Positions 34,377 to 42,088 of a stretch of 64,000 nucleotides of DNA are shown piece by piece. The notes under the pieces were generated by a model. The model made no database searches. It was not told where the DNA came from and worked only from the letters and a program-made list of their open reading frames with translations. The DNA lies in assembly GCA_023443515.1 (NCBI GenBank), contig JAEZUC010000079.1:1-64000 (forward strand), in the 5' to 3' direction. Origin of the DNA: Bacillota bacterium. GTDB taxonomy: Bacteria > Bacillota > Clostridia > Acetivibrionales > DSM-1351. Position numbers and translations under genes: made by a program. Position 1 is the stretch's first letter; the number at the start of each line of letters is the position of its first letter.

Positions 34377-34847
34377 ATGATACAATCAGGAAAAGAATTT
34401 AAACTAGAAAACGTTTTATCTCTAAGAAAAAAAATGACCCAGGAAGAAATAAAAAATGAAATGGGTAAAATAGGTAAGTTTTTACAGGATAATGGAATAA
34501 AAAAAGCCGGACCGATTGTTACCGTAACTTTTGATATTGAAGAAAATTGTGGGCAAGCTCTTATGGATATGGAACTCCTTGTTCCAATAGATAAGAAGTT
34601 TGATTTTTCAGCAGAATATATATTTAAGCCATTTTTTTACATATTTGATGCTGTATATGCAAGGCATGAAGGTAATCCTGCAACATTACAAAATACATAT
34701 AATGAGATACTTGCATATATACAACAGAATAAATTACAACAGATAACGGCAGGTTATAATGTTCAGGTTAAAGATTTTTTGCCAGGAATGACAGATGATG
34801 AGATGGTAATTGATGTTTACATAGGTGTAAGTCGCAATGTACTGTAA
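34377..34847 (+). CDS. Small alpha-beta protein (effector-binding-like, DUF5085-like?)
   Basis: A 156-residue soluble protein, the full-length relative of the 30566 gene. It has LENVLSLRKKMTQEEIKNEM near residue 10, then VTVTFDIEE, ALMDMELLVPID, EYIFKPFF and a C-terminal half DAVYARHEGNPATLQNTYNE and ITAGYNV...DVYIGV. The last part recalls GyrI-like or SRPBCC-like effector-binding domains that bind small molecules. A match to the DUF5085 family is possible but from memory. GGGGAAAA lies about 14 bases before the ATG. It is directly upstream of the two-peptide genes. Function unknown. Confidence 0.78.
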   Translation: MIQSGKEFKLENVLSLRKKMTQEEIKNEMGKIGKFLQDNGIKKAGPIVTVTFDIEENCGQALMDMELLVPIDKKFDFSAEYIFKPFFYIFDAVYARHEGNPATLQNTYNEILAYIQQNKLQQITAGYNVQVKDFLPGMTDDEMVIDVYIGVSRNVL

Positions 34848-34981
34848 TTACCTGCTGTAAGCCATGGGACAGTAGTTAATATAAACTATGAATGTAAAAA
34901 CTTTATTATTGAAGTTTATGCGCAGAATGGAGAGAAGAGGATACATTTGTAGAAAAATTAGATAAAAGTGAGGTAGAAATT

Positions 34982-35218
34982 ATGACATATGCTATGAGTT
35001 TAAACAATGTTGGTTTTGCTGAGTTGACACAGGATGAAATGATGTGTGTTGATGGAGGAAACCTTTTTGGTGATGTTTGCAAAGTTGTTACTTGTGCTAC
35101 TGTAAGTGCGGTAATTGGCGCTGTAGTTTCTCCATATGCTACACCAGCAGGAGGATATATAGCAGGAGTAGTATCATATGAGATAATATCCCAGGCGTGG
35201 GATAAAGCTTTCAAATAG
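34982..35218 (+). CDS. Double-glycine leader peptide A (two-peptide bacteriocin candidate)
   Basis: A 78-residue precursor. The leader ends FAELTQDEMMCVDGG (residues 12-26), matching the C39-processed double-glycine consensus. The 52-residue core starts NLFGDVCKVVTCATV and is hydrophobic with GxxxG (GYIAG) and two Cys six residues apart (a possible disulfide). It ends in an amphipathic cationic stretch (QAWDKAFK). GTGAGG lies ten bases before the ATG. A second peptide of matching size begins 17 bases downstream, the classic layout of class IIb bacteriocins. Activity is inferred, not shown. Confidence 0.85.
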   Translation: MTYAMSLNNVGFAELTQDEMMCVDGGNLFGDVCKVVTCATVSAVIGAVVSPYATPAGGYIAGVVSYEIISQAWDKAFK

Positions 35219-35235
35219 GATAGGAGGTGCAAGTT

Positions 35236-35454
35236 ATGGGAGACTTCATTGAATTAAATTATGAAGAAATTCAAGCTATAGAAGCTGGCGGATTATTGTC
35301 TGCGGTTTGTGGAGCAGCAGCAGGTGCCATTGTTGGATTGTATGTTGGTGGTACCGCAGCAGCAATAAGTGGTGATTCAAAAAATATTGTCCAGTCTGTA
35401 ATTGCGGGTGCATCAACAGGATTATGGGTGGGGTTGGGCTGCCCTATTCCGTAG
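35236..35454 (+). CDS. Double-glycine leader peptide B (two-peptide bacteriocin candidate)
   Basis: A 72-residue precursor with a 19-residue leader FIELNYEEIQAIEAGG-type (GG replaced by AGG, so cut after Gly19). The 53-residue core is Ala/Gly-rich with repeated GxxxG (GAAAG, GLYVG, GASTG, GLWVG), the helix-packing motif of class IIb bacteriocins, and Cys at both ends (AVCGA and GCPIP). AGGAGG at 35222-35227 sets ATG 35236; a GTG at 35227 overlaps it. It forms a pair with peptide A and is followed by a strong terminator. Confidence 0.85.
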   Translation: MGDFIELNYEEIQAIEAGGLLSAVCGAAAGAIVGLYVGGTAAAISGDSKNIVQSVIAGASTGLWVGLGCPIP

Positions 35455-35466
35455 ATAAATAATTTA

Positions 35467-35519
35467 AGAACCAGATATGCGGATTAAAATTATTCTGCAT
35501 ATTTGGTTCTGGATTTTTA
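35467..35519 (+). terminator. Terminator after the peptide pair
   Basis: A 14-bp stem (35467-35480 with 35497-35510, one G-U pair), then GGATTTTT. It would let the peptides be made in excess over the exporter genes. Confidence 0.85.
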
Positions 35520-35610
35520 CTGGTACTGTATTAATTACAGGCACTGAACGCATTAGCAAGAATTAATATATATAATAAATATAAATAAAATGTCTAGGGA
35601 GAATTTTATT

Positions 35611-35826
35611 ATGAGTATTAAGAATAAGTTATTTGTAAAAAAGATATTTAAAAAATTCATACCAATGTGTATTGCTATATTAGGATTATATCTTTTAGAT
35701 ATATATTATTTTAGACGGGATGAATTCAGGATCAGTTATGTAATAATTATAGTAATAACTTGTTTTGCTGTTGTGACCATATCAAGTATTGTAAATACAA
35801 AAAAAGATAATAATGGAGTTAGCTAA
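35611..35826 (+). CDS. Two-helix membrane protein, immunity candidate
   Basis: A 71-residue protein with a very basic N-terminus (about 1-14, KNKLFVKKIFKKF) and two hydrophobic helices (about 15-31 and 40-59), ending in a charged tail. AGGGAGA lies 10 bases before ATG 35611; an upstream ATG at 35590 overlaps it. It starts after the peptide terminator and its stop overlaps the exporter start by one base, so it is translated with the exporter. Size, topology and position fit class II bacteriocin immunity proteins, but it matches no family I recognise. Confidence 0.7.
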   Translation: MSIKNKLFVKKIFKKFIPMCIAILGLYLLDIYYFRRDEFRISYVIIIVITCFAVVTISSIVNTKKDNNGVS

Positions 35827-38024
35827 TGCAAACCCTATTCAAACATTTCTACTGTGTCAAACAACATGACATAACAGATTGCGGAGCAGCTTGTCTGGCT
35901 ACTATCAGCAAGCAGTACGGTTTTAAAACTTCAATAACAAAAATAAGAGAGATTGCAGGAACAGACAAACAAGGTACAAATGCATATGGAGTGATAAAGG
36001 CAGCTGAGAGTCTTGGTTTCACAGCCAAGGGAGTAAAGGGAAATCAGGAGGCCTTTTTTTCTGAGTTTCCTTTGCCATGCATAGCACATGTTGTCGTCGA
36101 AGGTACATTGCTTCACTATGTGGTTATACATAAGATAACAAAAAAGCAGGTTATCGTTGCTGACCCCGGAAAGGGTATAGTCAAGTATGTTCCGGAGGAA
36201 TTCTTTAAAATCTGGACTGGTGTACTTATATTGATGGTTCCTAATGTTACTTTTAGCAAGGGTAATAATACAAAGGGCCTTTTTTCCCGTTTCTCTAATT
36301 TGCTGATGCCTCAGAAGAAGCTACTTGTAAATATATTTTTTACATCTCTCATATACACTATTTTAGGTATTTTGGGATCTTTTTATTTTAAATTCCTTTT
36401 GGATGACATTTTGCAGTACAATCTGGAAAAGACCTTGCATGTTATATCCATAGGCATTATTCTGCTCTACCTTTTCCAGACTCTATTGGGAGCATTTCGT
36501 TCTCACATGGTTCTGTACTTGTCACAAAAAATTGATATACCTCTTATACTGGGGTACTATCAGCATGTTCTGGGACTTCCAATGAATTTTTTCGGAACAA
36601 GAAAGGTTGGAGAAATCGTATCCCGTTTTATGGATGCCTCAAAGGTAAGAGATGCCATATCAGGTGCAACGCTTACCATAATGATAGATACCCTGATGGC
36701 TGTGGCAGGAGCTGTTATTCTATACATGCAGAATTCTACATTGTTTATAGTTGCGGTAGTAATAGCGACTATATATGGCATTATTGTTTTTGCATTTAAT
36801 AAGCCAATCAAAAAAGTAAATCAAGAACAAATGGAAGAGAATGCACAGCTTACCTCCTACCTTGTAGAATCACTGAATGGAATTGAAACAGTTAAAACCT
36901 TCAACGCCGAGGAGGAAGCATCCCTTAAAACCGAAACAAGGTTCGTAAAGCTACTTCGCTCGATATTCAAAGGCGGTGTAATTAATAATTTTCGTTCATC
37001 AATTACATCCTTCACTGCATTGGCGGGAGGAACAGTCATATTGTGGGTGGGTGCATGGAATGTAATAAAAGGAAACATGACAGTAGGTCAATTGCTTGCA
37101 TTTAATGCTCTGCTGGGATACTTTCTGGAACCTATCAAAAACCTCATCAATCTCCAACCAATGATACAAACAGCAGTAGTAGCATCAGACAGACTAGGTG
37201 AAATATTTGACCTGGAATTGGAAAAGAGTGAAAAAGAGAACGAAAAGATTAAACCCCTTGATTTAAAAGGTGACATAACCTTTAAAAATGTAGATTTCAG
37301 GTATGGAACACGTTCCCTTGTACTAAAAAATATTAATATTACCATAAAGCAGGGCGAAAAAATTGCATTGGTAGGGGAAAGCGGGTCGGGTAAAACCACT
37401 CTTGTTAAGCTTTTATTGAACCTGTATACCTGGGAAAAAGGCGAAATAGCAATAAAAGACTATAACATAAAGGATATATCCTTTGAGTCCCTGAGAGAAA
37501 AACTTGCATACATATCCCAGGATATATTCATGTTCAGCGGAACAATACGGGAAAATCTAACCCTTGGTGACAAAAATATTAGTATGGAAGAAATTATCGA
37601 GGCTTGTAAAATGGCACAGGCACATGAATTTATAAACAAGCTTCCATTGCGGTATGAGACTTATTTGGAGGAAAACGGTGCAAATTTGTCTGGAGGACAA
37701 AAACAAAGGCTTGCTATAGCCAGAGCAATTTTGAAAAAACCCGACATATTTATAATGGACGAGGCAACCAGTAATCTTGATTCAATTTCAGAGAAGGCCA
37801 TAGAGAAAACACTGGAAACTGTTTGCAGCGGAGTAACAACGATTATAATAGCACACAGACTAAGCACTATAAAACGATGTGACAGGATTTTTGTAATGGA
37901 AGACGGCAGTATTATGGAACACGGTAGCCATCAGGAGCTTATGGCACTTGGAGGAAAGTATTTTGAGTTATGGAAGGAGCAATTAACTGAAAAAGAGGAA
38001 CAAACCATAGGAGGGAAGGTTTAA
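35826..38024 (+). CDS. C39-peptidase ABC exporter for double-glycine peptides
   Basis: A 732-residue bifunctional exporter that cuts leaders after GG and pumps the cores out. The N-terminal C39 protease has the QHDITDCGAACLA motif with catalytic Cys19, His97 (LLHYVVI) and Asp113 (VADPGKG). A six-helix membrane domain follows (about 160-440). The ATPase has Walker A GESGSGKTTL, signature LSGGQKQRLAIARA, Walker B IFIMDEATSNLD and the H-loop AHRLST. It resembles BlpA, ComA and lactococcal LcnC. It begins a three-gene export set with HlyD-like and TolC-like partners and should process all three peptides in this locus. Confidence 0.95.
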   Translation: MQTLFKHFYCVKQHDITDCGAACLATISKQYGFKTSITKIREIAGTDKQGTNAYGVIKAAESLGFTAKGVKGNQEAFFSEFPLPCIAHVVVEGTLLHYVVIHKITKKQVIVADPGKGIVKYVPEEFFKIWTGVLILMVPNVTFSKGNNTKGLFSRFSNLLMPQKKLLVNIFFTSLIYTILGILGSFYFKFLLDDILQYNLEKTLHVISIGIILLYLFQTLLGAFRSHMVLYLSQKIDIPLILGYYQHVLGLPMNFFGTRKVGEIVSRFMDASKVRDAISGATLTIMIDTLMAVAGAVILYMQNSTLFIVAVVIATIYGIIVFAFNKPIKKVNQEQMEENAQLTSYLVESLNGIETVKTFNAEEEASLKTETRFVKLLRSIFKGGVINNFRSSITSFTALAGGTVILWVGAWNVIKGNMTVGQLLAFNALLGYFLEPIKNLINLQPMIQTAVVASDRLGEIFDLELEKSEKENEKIKPLDLKGDITFKNVDFRYGTRSLVLKNINITIKQGEKIALVGESGSGKTTLVKLLLNLYTWEKGEIAIKDYNIKDISFESLREKLAYISQDIFMFSGTIRENLTLGDKNISMEEIIEACKMAQAHEFINKLPLRYETYLEENGANLSGGQKQRLAIARAILKKPDIFIMDEATSNLDSISEKAIEKTLETVCSGVTTIIIAHRLSTIKRCDRIFVMEDGSIMEHGSHQELMALGGKYFELWKEQLTEKEEQTIGGKV

Positions 38025-38025
38025 A

Positions 38026-39903
38026 ATGAAGGAAATTTTAGTTGACATAAATGAACTTACGGACAGCCGTGAAATGTATCATACAAAACCTCACCCATTT
38101 GTATGGATATTTACATATATTTTACTGGGGTTGGTTATAGTAGCTGTAACATGGGCAGCATTTGGAAAAAAGGAAATAGTAGTAAAGGCCTCCGGCCAGG
38201 TACGGCCTGAATCCGGAATAAGTACTGTCAGGAATATTGTTGAAGGGGAGCTGAAAAGTACTAATTGTAGACAGGGAATGTCAGTAATGGCGGGAGAAAT
38301 TTTATACATAATCAAACATGACAATCTTCTGGTGGAAAGGGAGTCGGCGGAAGTAAAGCTTAAAGAGTTGGAAAAAGAGTTGGAAAACCTTCAAATATAT
38401 AGAAAATGCATTTCGTCAGAAGAAAACAATTTTGATCCTGCAAAGGAGCCTGTATATTATGAAAAGGTTAGAAAGCTTTTGATGGATATAAAATTTTCGC
38501 AAACTGATACGGCCTATAAAACTACAAGGCTTAGTGAAGAAAAGCTTCTGAACAGTACACAACTGAGCAAAAATCTTAAAGAGATAGAATTCTTAAAAAA
38601 GTATATAAAATCCTTGGATAACAATAGAAATTATTTAAATTCAGGAAATGAACTGGAAAAGCAGTACAAACAGAAATATGATAAGTATCTTATAGCAAAA
38701 ACAGAAATACAAAGAAAATATGACCAACAAGCTAATGAAATAAAGAGTAACAGCCCTGAAGCCATGAAACAGTCACTGGAGGAGGAAAAATCCCAGTTAA
38801 GGGCATATGAGACACTGAAAAAGAGCATCGGCGAAGCAAAAAATAATTTTCAGTCCGGGGATAGGTATTCATATCTTTATACGGAATATGAAAATAGATT
38901 TAACTTTCTGAAAAATACATACGAGGAGAAAAAACGATTATACGAGGCATACCTTTCATTGAGCGGAATAGCCATTACAAAATCCGAGCTGGAGGATGCA
39001 CGAGTGCAAATGCAGAATGCGCAAGGAGAATATACATCCTATAAAAGCAAGTTTATGTCTGAATTGGAAAATAATATAAATAATATACAAATCAGCATAA
39101 AAGAAAAAGAAAGTAAGGTTTCCGGTACACAGGACAAACAGGGGTTTCTTAATTTAAATGAAAAGGACAGAAAAAACAGCTTGAAAGCACTGTATTTGCA
39201 GGAGAGAAATGATGCAGCCCAAGCAATAGACAATTTAACGGATACGGTGGGAACGCTGAAACAAAAAAATGTCCTTTCAGATGCAGAACTAAAAACCATA
39301 ACCGAAGCAGACGGTCAAAATGAAGACTCCTTGAACTACTCACTGGTAGAAAGAACAAAGGTTCAGGAAGTTGTTGTCACTGATGAAAAGATTAAAGCAG
39401 TAACAGATAGTATTACAGGAGTTAGAGAAAATATTAAAAAACTGGAACTGAGTATAAACAATGCCATTGTAAAGGCCAGTGTAAACGGAACCGTTAACAT
39501 AATCGCGGAAATGTACCCCGGGGATTTGATGCCGGCAGGAGCTGAAATATTAACGATAATCCCTAACACCAATTCAGCTTTTAAAATGCAGATGACTGTC
39601 AGCAATAAAGACATAGGTGAAATAAATACAGGGGATACGGTTAAATATAGCTTTGCAGCCCTACCTTACAGGGAATACGGACAGGTAGCAGGAAAAATAA
39701 CAAGTATATCAAAGGATGCAGTCAATAACTCAAGCGGTCAAAGCTATTATGTCGTCGAAGCCACCGTTCCCGTAACAAAACTGGTCAGCAATTCGGGGAG
39801 ACAGGGAGAAATAAAGGCAGGAATGATATGTGAAGCAAATGTAATAACGAAGCAAAAGAGCTTTTTACGCTATTTTCTTGAAAAAATAAATTTGCTTGAT
39901 TAA
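38026..39903 (+). CDS. HlyD-like membrane fusion protein, long coiled coil
   Basis: A 625-residue accessory protein of the exporter. One membrane helix (about 26-47, FVWIFTYILLGLVIVAVTWA) anchors it. A lipoyl-like half motif follows (KASGQVRPESGISTVRNIVEG), then a very long coiled-coil hairpin (about 95-480, Lys/Glu-rich) and the second lipoyl half with beta-barrel (VKASVNGTVNIIAEMYPGD). Classic Gram-positive accessory proteins of this type (BlpB, ComB) are about 450 residues, so the coiled coil is unusually long. The start is one base after the ABC gene stop, preceded by GGGAAGG. Confidence 0.9.
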   Translation: MKEILVDINELTDSREMYHTKPHPFVWIFTYILLGLVIVAVTWAAFGKKEIVVKASGQVRPESGISTVRNIVEGELKSTNCRQGMSVMAGEILYIIKHDNLLVERESAEVKLKELEKELENLQIYRKCISSEENNFDPAKEPVYYEKVRKLLMDIKFSQTDTAYKTTRLSEEKLLNSTQLSKNLKEIEFLKKYIKSLDNNRNYLNSGNELEKQYKQKYDKYLIAKTEIQRKYDQQANEIKSNSPEAMKQSLEEEKSQLRAYETLKKSIGEAKNNFQSGDRYSYLYTEYENRFNFLKNTYEEKKRLYEAYLSLSGIAITKSELEDARVQMQNAQGEYTSYKSKFMSELENNINNIQISIKEKESKVSGTQDKQGFLNLNEKDRKNSLKALYLQERNDAAQAIDNLTDTVGTLKQKNVLSDAELKTITEADGQNEDSLNYSLVERTKVQEVVVTDEKIKAVTDSITGVRENIKKLELSINNAIVKASVNGTVNIIAEMYPGDLMPAGAEILTIIPNTNSAFKMQMTVSNKDIGEINTGDTVKYSFAALPYREYGQVAGKITSISKDAVNNSSGQSYYVVEATVPVTKLVSNSGRQGEIKAGMICEANVITKQKSFLRYFLEKINLLD

Positions 39904-39943
39904 ATCGCTGTAAAGGTTAAATAAATTATAGGAGTGAGATTAA

Positions 39944-41164
39944 ATGTTAAAGAAAAAGTTTAGCATAGTTATATTAGTTTTATTTTTGCTGGCTGCACCG
40001 ATTAATGCCGTGAGAGCCGCTTACGTTGTTCCACTTGATAAATGGAGTTTGGGAGATAGCTTTACTCTGCAATACGGTACGGGAAATTCAACAAAGTACA
40101 CATATGACGAAATGCAGAATCTGTATTTAAATAATTACTATAATGTTCAGAGCACAGAAATTGATATAGAAAACAGCAATCTGCTTTACCATCAGTATTC
40201 TTTGGAGCTTGATAAGGTTAATAATGATATTGTAAACATAAAAAAACTCATTGAACAAAATAAGGACGTCGATGAATATCAAAAGCAACTGGCTGATCTA
40301 ATAACACTAAAGGCAGAATTGTACGTGGAAAAGGAAACCAGTAAGTTTATGTATAATAATTCAGACCTGTATCGGAACATTAAACGTACTTCACAATTAT
40401 CCTTATTCAGAGACAATATATATAATACGAAACTTTTGTACGAAAAAGGCTTGGTTCAGAAAACACTGGCCGAGTATGCAAGATTACAAGCAAATGCAAG
40501 AGAGATAAACAAATCAAAAGATATGGCCTTCCAGTCAGATATAGACTTATATACTGCTGATTATGACTATTATATCAGTCGGCAGGAATTACTTACCCAG
40601 CAAGTCAGCGCAAATATGGAGAATCTATTGAGCAGCAGCGGGATGGACACAGCAAGGGCGGTAACAATCAGCGTTCCTGTAGCACCACTTAGGGTTATTC
40701 CACTCAAAAATTATTCAGACGTAGAAAAAAGCAGTTACTTTAATGATTATAAAAGTATGCAGTTAGGAGAAAAGCTACGGATTCTGGACGGAAAGATAAG
40801 CATATTGAAAGAATACTATAAGGATTCATCCAACGAGGTAAAGCTGGCTTTGAACGAAAAAAAACAGGCAGAGCTTGAGGCAAGGAGATGGCTTGTTCAA
40901 AGAAGAGCTATACTTCAGAATTATTACTCTGCTTATAAAAACAAATATGTTGAAGCAGGAATAAAAGAAAAGAAAGCAAATGCACTCTACCACAAGTACC
41001 TGATAATAAAAAATAAATACAACTACAACCTTGCAACCGAGCTGTCTTTAAAGAAAGCTGAAGTAGATTACAAAACAGCAGTGCAAGAAGCCTGGGACAT
41101 TTTTTGCGGATATGTGGAACAACTTGGTAAAATTGAAAAGGCAATAAGTGGAAACATAGAATAG
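39944..41164 (+). CDS. TolC-like coiled-coil secreted protein
   Basis: A 406-residue exported protein with a clean signal peptide (LKKKFSIVILVLFLLAAPIN, cut near VRAA). The mature part is nearly all helical coiled coil in two repeats (about 45-235 and 250-400), with Asn/Gln/Leu heptads like those of TolC/outer membrane efflux proteins (YEKGLVQKTLAEYARLQANA and AEVDYKTAVQEAWDIFCGY). Firmicutes lack an outer membrane, so a TolC-like fold outside the cell is unexpected. It is the third gene of the ABC-HlyD unit, 40 bases after the HlyD gene, with GGAGTGAG upstream. It may form a wall-spanning tube. That function is an inference. Confidence 0.72.
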   Translation: MLKKKFSIVILVLFLLAAPINAVRAAYVVPLDKWSLGDSFTLQYGTGNSTKYTYDEMQNLYLNNYYNVQSTEIDIENSNLLYHQYSLELDKVNNDIVNIKKLIEQNKDVDEYQKQLADLITLKAELYVEKETSKFMYNNSDLYRNIKRTSQLSLFRDNIYNTKLLYEKGLVQKTLAEYARLQANAREINKSKDMAFQSDIDLYTADYDYYISRQELLTQQVSANMENLLSSSGMDTARAVTISVPVAPLRVIPLKNYSDVEKSSYFNDYKSMQLGEKLRILDGKISILKEYYKDSSNEVKLALNEKKQAELEARRWLVQRRAILQNYYSAYKNKYVEAGIKEKKANALYHKYLIIKNKYNYNLATELSLKKAEVDYKTAVQEAWDIFCGYVEQLGKIEKAISGNIE

Positions 41165-41174
41165 AAAACTAGAT

Positions 41175-41822
41175 TTATTCTTTAATGATTATGCCCAACA
41201 GCTTTGACAAGGAGAGGGCTTGAAATTCATTGACTATGGCTCCCTTTAGTTCAGGCCCCTTGATAAGCAGACCTTCCATTTTACAGGAAGTAAAATCAAT
41301 GCCTTTTAGCATGGTTCCTGTAAATTCTACTGATACCAGAGTACATTGTTCAAATTCCACATCCTTTAGCTGAGCTTCCCATATGTAGCTGTTAGAAAGG
41401 TTTGAATTCTCAATGCGACTCCGGGTGATATATGAGTTTGTTAAATTTGAATACTGCATATTGCAGGAGCTGACAGATATATCACTGAGTCTTGTGTGAG
41501 AAAGTATGATGCCGGTAAGATTACAGTTGATAAATTCAGTGTTTCTGAATACCGCATCACTGAAATCCATATTTGAAATATCACAATCCCTGAATATAAC
41601 ATTGTCAAACACAAAGTTCTGCACATCACATTTATTGATACTGCATTTTTCAAGAATACATTTGCTAAATTCTACAGAAATGGAAGAAATGTCATTCAGA
41701 CGGCAGTTTTTAAAGTGGTAGTTTTCAATATCATAACCCGATGAGGTTAAGTTCATAACTACTTCTTTCATATTTTCAGATTCTAAGAGGCTATCAGGTA
41801 TTTTTGGTTTTTGTAGTTTCAT
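41175..41822 (-). CDS. Pentapeptide-repeat protein
   Basis: A 215-residue - strand protein. From about residue 35 the sequence runs in five-residue steps with Phe or Leu in the centre and small or polar residues beside it (for example FKNCRLNDISSISVEFSKC, NLTNS, NLSNS), forming a right-handed quadrilateral beta helix. The length and regularity resemble Qnr/MfpA-like proteins, some of which shield DNA gyrase and one of which (McbG) protects against a microcin. GGAGA lies eight bases before ATG 41822. It ends ten bases from the exporter locus and is convergent with it. A role in self-protection is only a suggestion. Confidence 0.85.
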   Translation of the reverse strand: MKLQKPKIPDSLLESENMKEVVMNLTSSGYDIENYHFKNCRLNDISSISVEFSKCILEKCSINKCDVQNFVFDNVIFRDCDISNMDFSDAVFRNTEFINCNLTGIILSHTRLSDISVSSCNMQYSNLTNSYITRSRIENSNLSNSYIWEAQLKDVEFEQCTLVSVEFTGTMLKGIDFTSCKMEGLLIKGPELKGAIVNEFQALSLSKLLGIIIKE

Positions 41823-42088
41823 TGTTAAATCTCCATTGAGGTACTTTACAAAAAAGTATAGCATCCGATAAAAATTTATTCAACATAAGCTGAAATCTTT
41901 ACTAAAGGTTTGGTCTATCACGTTTCAAAACTGTTAATTTACTAACAAAGTATTGAAATAGCAACTAAAAAGAGGTAAAATTACTTTGGTTATTTGAATG
42001 GAAATTTGGATATTATACATATTGCAATCATTTCCTAAATTTTGACTCATCTTTAAATAAATAAAAATATATACAGGAGCGTGAAGTT

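Noticed and set aside
34888..34965. 25-residue basic ORF before peptide A
   Set aside because: No ribosome site before the ATG and no double-glycine leader; treated as leader sequence.
22465..41870. Prophage or integrative element covering the accessory block
   Set aside because: No integrase, transposase, attachment repeats or tRNA edge was seen.
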